Assembly (NCBI GenBank): GCA_014584295.1
Contig: JACTNC010000053.1
Location: 1-64,000, forward strand
DNA from: Verrucomicrobiota bacterium
GTDB lineage: Bacteria > Verrucomicrobiota > Verrucomicrobiia > Opitutales > Opitutaceae
Length of the DNA stretch: 64,000 bases
Direction of reading: 5' to 3'
A program made the position numbers and the translations under genes. The notes under the pieces were generated by a model. That model was not told the DNA's origin. It ran no database searches and saw only the letters and a list, made by a program, of their open reading frames with translations. Each line of letters starts with the position of its first letter. Within the stretch, counting starts at the first letter, position 1. This document shows positions 62,259 to 64,000 of this stretch, piece after piece.

Positions 62259-62656
62259 TGGCTCGACTCAAATATGTTCTCGATACCCACGCATTCCTGT
62301 GGGCAGCGACCGAAGAAGGCCGGCTGGGCGCGAAGGCGGCGCGCGCCATTGGCGTGACGCCCTATGGACAGTTGGCGATCTCGGACGTGTCGCTTCAGGA
62401 AATCGGGCTGTTGTTCCATACGGGAAGAATTGCCTTCAAAGGCGGCTCGCCCGCCACTATTCTCGGTGCGCTTCTCGACTATGTCGTCGTGCTGCCCATC
62501 AGCCTCGACATCGCCATCCTGGCTCCCTCGCTGAGTCTTCCGCACGGTGACCAGTTCGATCGCATCATAACCGCGACGGCCAAAGTGCATCAGGTACCCT
62601 TGATTACCAAGGACGCGAACATCACGGACGCCTCTGTCGTCCCGACTGTTTGGTAG
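62258..62656 (+). CDS. vapC: VapC-type PIN-domain ribonuclease toxin
   Basis: The 132-residue PIN protein starts at GTG: MARLKYVLDTHAFLWAATEE, with D9 (LDTHAFLW), E48 (VSLQEIGLL), D101 (HGDQFDRIITATA) and D119 (LITKDANI). This is the 'LDTHA.LW' subgroup of VapC, distinct from both PIN toxins at the other end of the window. All four acidic residues are present, so it could be active. It is coupled to the small antitoxin gene just upstream. Confidence 0.9.
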   Translation: MARLKYVLDTHAFLWAATEEGRLGAKAARAIGVTPYGQLAISDVSLQEIGLLFHTGRIAFKGGSPATILGALLDYVVVLPISLDIAILAPSLSLPHGDQFDRIITATAKVHQVPLITKDANITDASVVPTVW

Positions 62657-63009
62657 TCCGGAATTTTATCAGTCTCATCGCCGTGCACGCGCCATGAGGA
62701 GGGGCGAGCTTCGTCGAGCCCGGCCTTAAGGCCGTTTCGATGTGGCTAACACGAAGAAGCAAAGACGCGACAAAAACACGAACGCAAAAGGGTGCGCGGG
62801 CTTCCTCGTTGGGCGTACAACGATTGTCTGGAGAATCGAATTCTGTTTGACAGATTTACCAGTTTACTTGGCTCGCCGTAGCCAACCTCTCGCACTCTCC
62901 ATGGCCTTCGCGTTTTCCCCTTTTAAGTGTGCTGGCGGCACGGGATCAGCTGCCGCAGAGAAAGGTCAATGGCCTTGAGAAAATTGAAACCCGGCATTTC
63001 TCAACCCAC
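62657..63009. other. No recognised gene
   Basis: This 350-base stretch after the PIN gene contains short open frames without recognisable proteins. It lies among restriction-modification remnants and is probably eroded DNA. Confidence 0.3.
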
Positions 63010-63066
63010 AACCTCGCCGCGCTGCGGGGTATGCTGCTGCCGAAGCCGCTGAGGGGGGAGTTGGCG
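63010..63066 (+). pseudogene. C-terminal remnant of a second HsdS subunit
   Basis: The + strand reads NLAALRGMLLPKPLRGELA, matching the end of HsdS ('[18 protein letters not shown]') with a few substitutions. It is a separate copy from the tail fused to HsdM at 59.6 kb. Nothing of the upstream target-recognition domains remains. Confidence 0.6.
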
Positions 63067-63172
63067 GGGCGGGGCCGCACTGGGATTCCAATCTGGCGAA
63101 AGCGCCTGCTTGGCGAAATGGAGAGGACGGACACAGTGGACATGCCGAAGCAGTCCAGCCAATCCTGACGCC

Positions 63173-63495
63173 ATGCCGAAACCACGAAAAAACTCCGGCT
63201 CAGAGCCGCCTTTCAATCCTGCCGCGCTCCGGGCCTTGATGGAGCGCACGCTGGGCGGCCTCGGTCCCAGCAAGCGCAACGACGAGCAGCGGGCGCAGGA
63301 TCTGGTCTCTATGACGCGATGGAGGCGCCCACTTGGGAGCAGCGGCTGCGGAGGGTGCGTCAGGCGCTAGAGCTGGACCCGGAGAATGTGGACGCGCTGT
63401 TGATGCTGGCGGAGGCAGCGGAATTGAAGAGCGAGGAACGCATCGCGACGCTGCAGGACATCGTGGCCGCCGGGGCGAAGTGGCGCGGTCGTGGC
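63173..63495 (+). pseudogene. Frameshifted and truncated TPR-like protein gene
   Basis: The first frame reads MPKPRKNSGSEPPFNPAALR and EQRAQDLV, then turns to nonsense. In the next frame the protein resumes as YDAMEAPTWEQRLRRVRQAL, ELDPENVDALLMLAEAAELK, ERIATLQDIVAAGAK. Together they match the start of a TPR-type family ('AQDL.YDA.E......R...A..AL...P...DA..LLAE') whose members are about 300 residues. A TC dinucleotide duplication near 63310 (GTCTCTAT in place of GTCTAT) explains the shift. Homology stops near 63480, just before the convergent PQQ gene ends. Confidence 0.7.
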
Positions 63496-63512
63496 CTTTA
63501 CTCACGGAAGCA

Positions 63513-64000
63513 TCATGGACTTTTCACGAGGTGCTTCGGCAACGCGAAGGCCACGAGGCTCCCACCCGCGGGCCGGCCTGATTTCGCTCCGCCGGCTGAA
63601 ATCACCACAAACTGGCGCCCCTCCGCCATGTAAACGCTCGGCGTGGCATTGCCTCCAAAGGGCAATCGTGCGCTCCAAAGAACCTTGCCGGTATCCTTAT
63701 CAAACGCGCGGATCGTTTCGTCGGCCGTCGCTGCGATGAAGATTAAGCCGCCGGCCGTGACCACCGGTCCGCCATAGTTTTCAGTGCCTGTCGGAGGGAT
63801 TCCCCGATCGGTAAGCTCCCGATATTCCCCGAGCGGCACCTGCCACTTGATCTCGCCTGAATTGAGATCAACCGCTGCAAGCGTGCCCCAGGGTGGCTTT
63901 ACCGCGGGATAGCCTTCATTGTCCAGCCATCGCCTGAATCCTCCGAAGGCATACGGTGGTACCGCGCGGGAGCTCCCCATTGATTCACGCTCCACCTCGT
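63513..64000 (-). CDS. PQQ-dependent (quinoprotein) dehydrogenase, C-terminal part
   Basis: The gene runs off the right edge, so only the last 160 residues are seen. It shows quinoprotein propeller repeats: [80 protein letters not shown], and the closing [20 protein letters not shown]. These match membrane or soluble glucose/alcohol dehydrogenases using pyrroloquinoline quinone. Its stop at 63513 sits in the tail of the broken TPR gene. The reading frame stays open to base 64000, so it is a partial gene, not a short one. Confidence 0.9.
   Translation of the reverse strand, partial: EVERESMGSSRAVPPYAFGGFRRWLDNEGYPAVKPPWGTLAAVDLNSGEIKWQVPLGEYRELTDRGIPPTGTENYGGPVVTAGGLIFIAATADETIRAFDKDTGKVLWSARLPFGGNATPSVYMAEGRQFVVISAGGAKSGRPAGGSLVAFALPKHLVKSP

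Overview
The window looks like a chromosomal segment of a Verrucomicrobia (PVC) bacterium, most likely of the Opitutaceae type. The support is indirect: long TonB-dependent receptors, three secreted sulfatases, a fused SGNH/beta-propeller/HEAT/CxxCH protein of the PVC heme-binding kind, FG-GAP and Ig-like secreted proteins, Tat-exported Gfo/Idh oxidoreductases, and generally GC-rich coding sequence. No rRNA or marker gene fixes the genus.

Layout. 1-4.4 kb is an accessory edge: a small membrane protein, an eroded REP-associated transposase start, a VapBC pair, a frameshifted gene, a GYF_2/RDD membrane protein and a second antitoxin/PIN pair. 4.5-28.1 kb is mostly housekeeping and envelope: a neutral-ceramidase-like lipoprotein, an ECF sigma factor followed by a VWA protein, a HAD phosphatase, an atypical histidine kinase, holA, two tandem corA genes, a radical-tyrosine-less nrdB, modBC without modA, an Ig-repeat secreted protein, a quinone oxidoreductase, the large PVC heme protein, a TonB receptor and tRNA-Phe.

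28.4-58.9 kb is one long carbohydrate or sugar-acid utilisation island. A forward operon (Zn-dehydrogenase, SDR, TIM-barrel isomerase, Gfo/Idh) is followed by a sulfatase and an AraC regulator, then a second forward operon (two-subunit transketolase and three secreted proteins) and a TonB receptor. A reverse operon of six genes (M81 peptidase, enolase-superfamily dehydratase, MFS transporter, sulfatase, DUF4380-like, Tat Gfo/Idh) is held together mostly by 4-base start/stop overlaps. A last forward cluster carries a giant DNRLRE/beta-helix protein, a secreted unknown and a third sulfatase. A plausible reading is uptake by the receptor, desulfation in the periplasm, import by the MFS carrier, then oxidation, isomerisation, dehydration and transketolase cleavage. 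The substrate is not determined.

58.9-64 kb is a graveyard of a type I restriction-modification locus. An hsdM start is fused in frame to an hsdS end, a rhuM start is fused to an internal hsdR piece, an AlbA_2/HATPase protein is intact, and an hsdR start carries a palindromic repeat. Next come a third antitoxin/PIN pair, a second hsdS tail, a frameshifted TPR-like gene and the end of a PQQ dehydrogenase that runs off the window. Many start codons were chosen by domain, overlap or signal-peptide logic and may move by a few codons.
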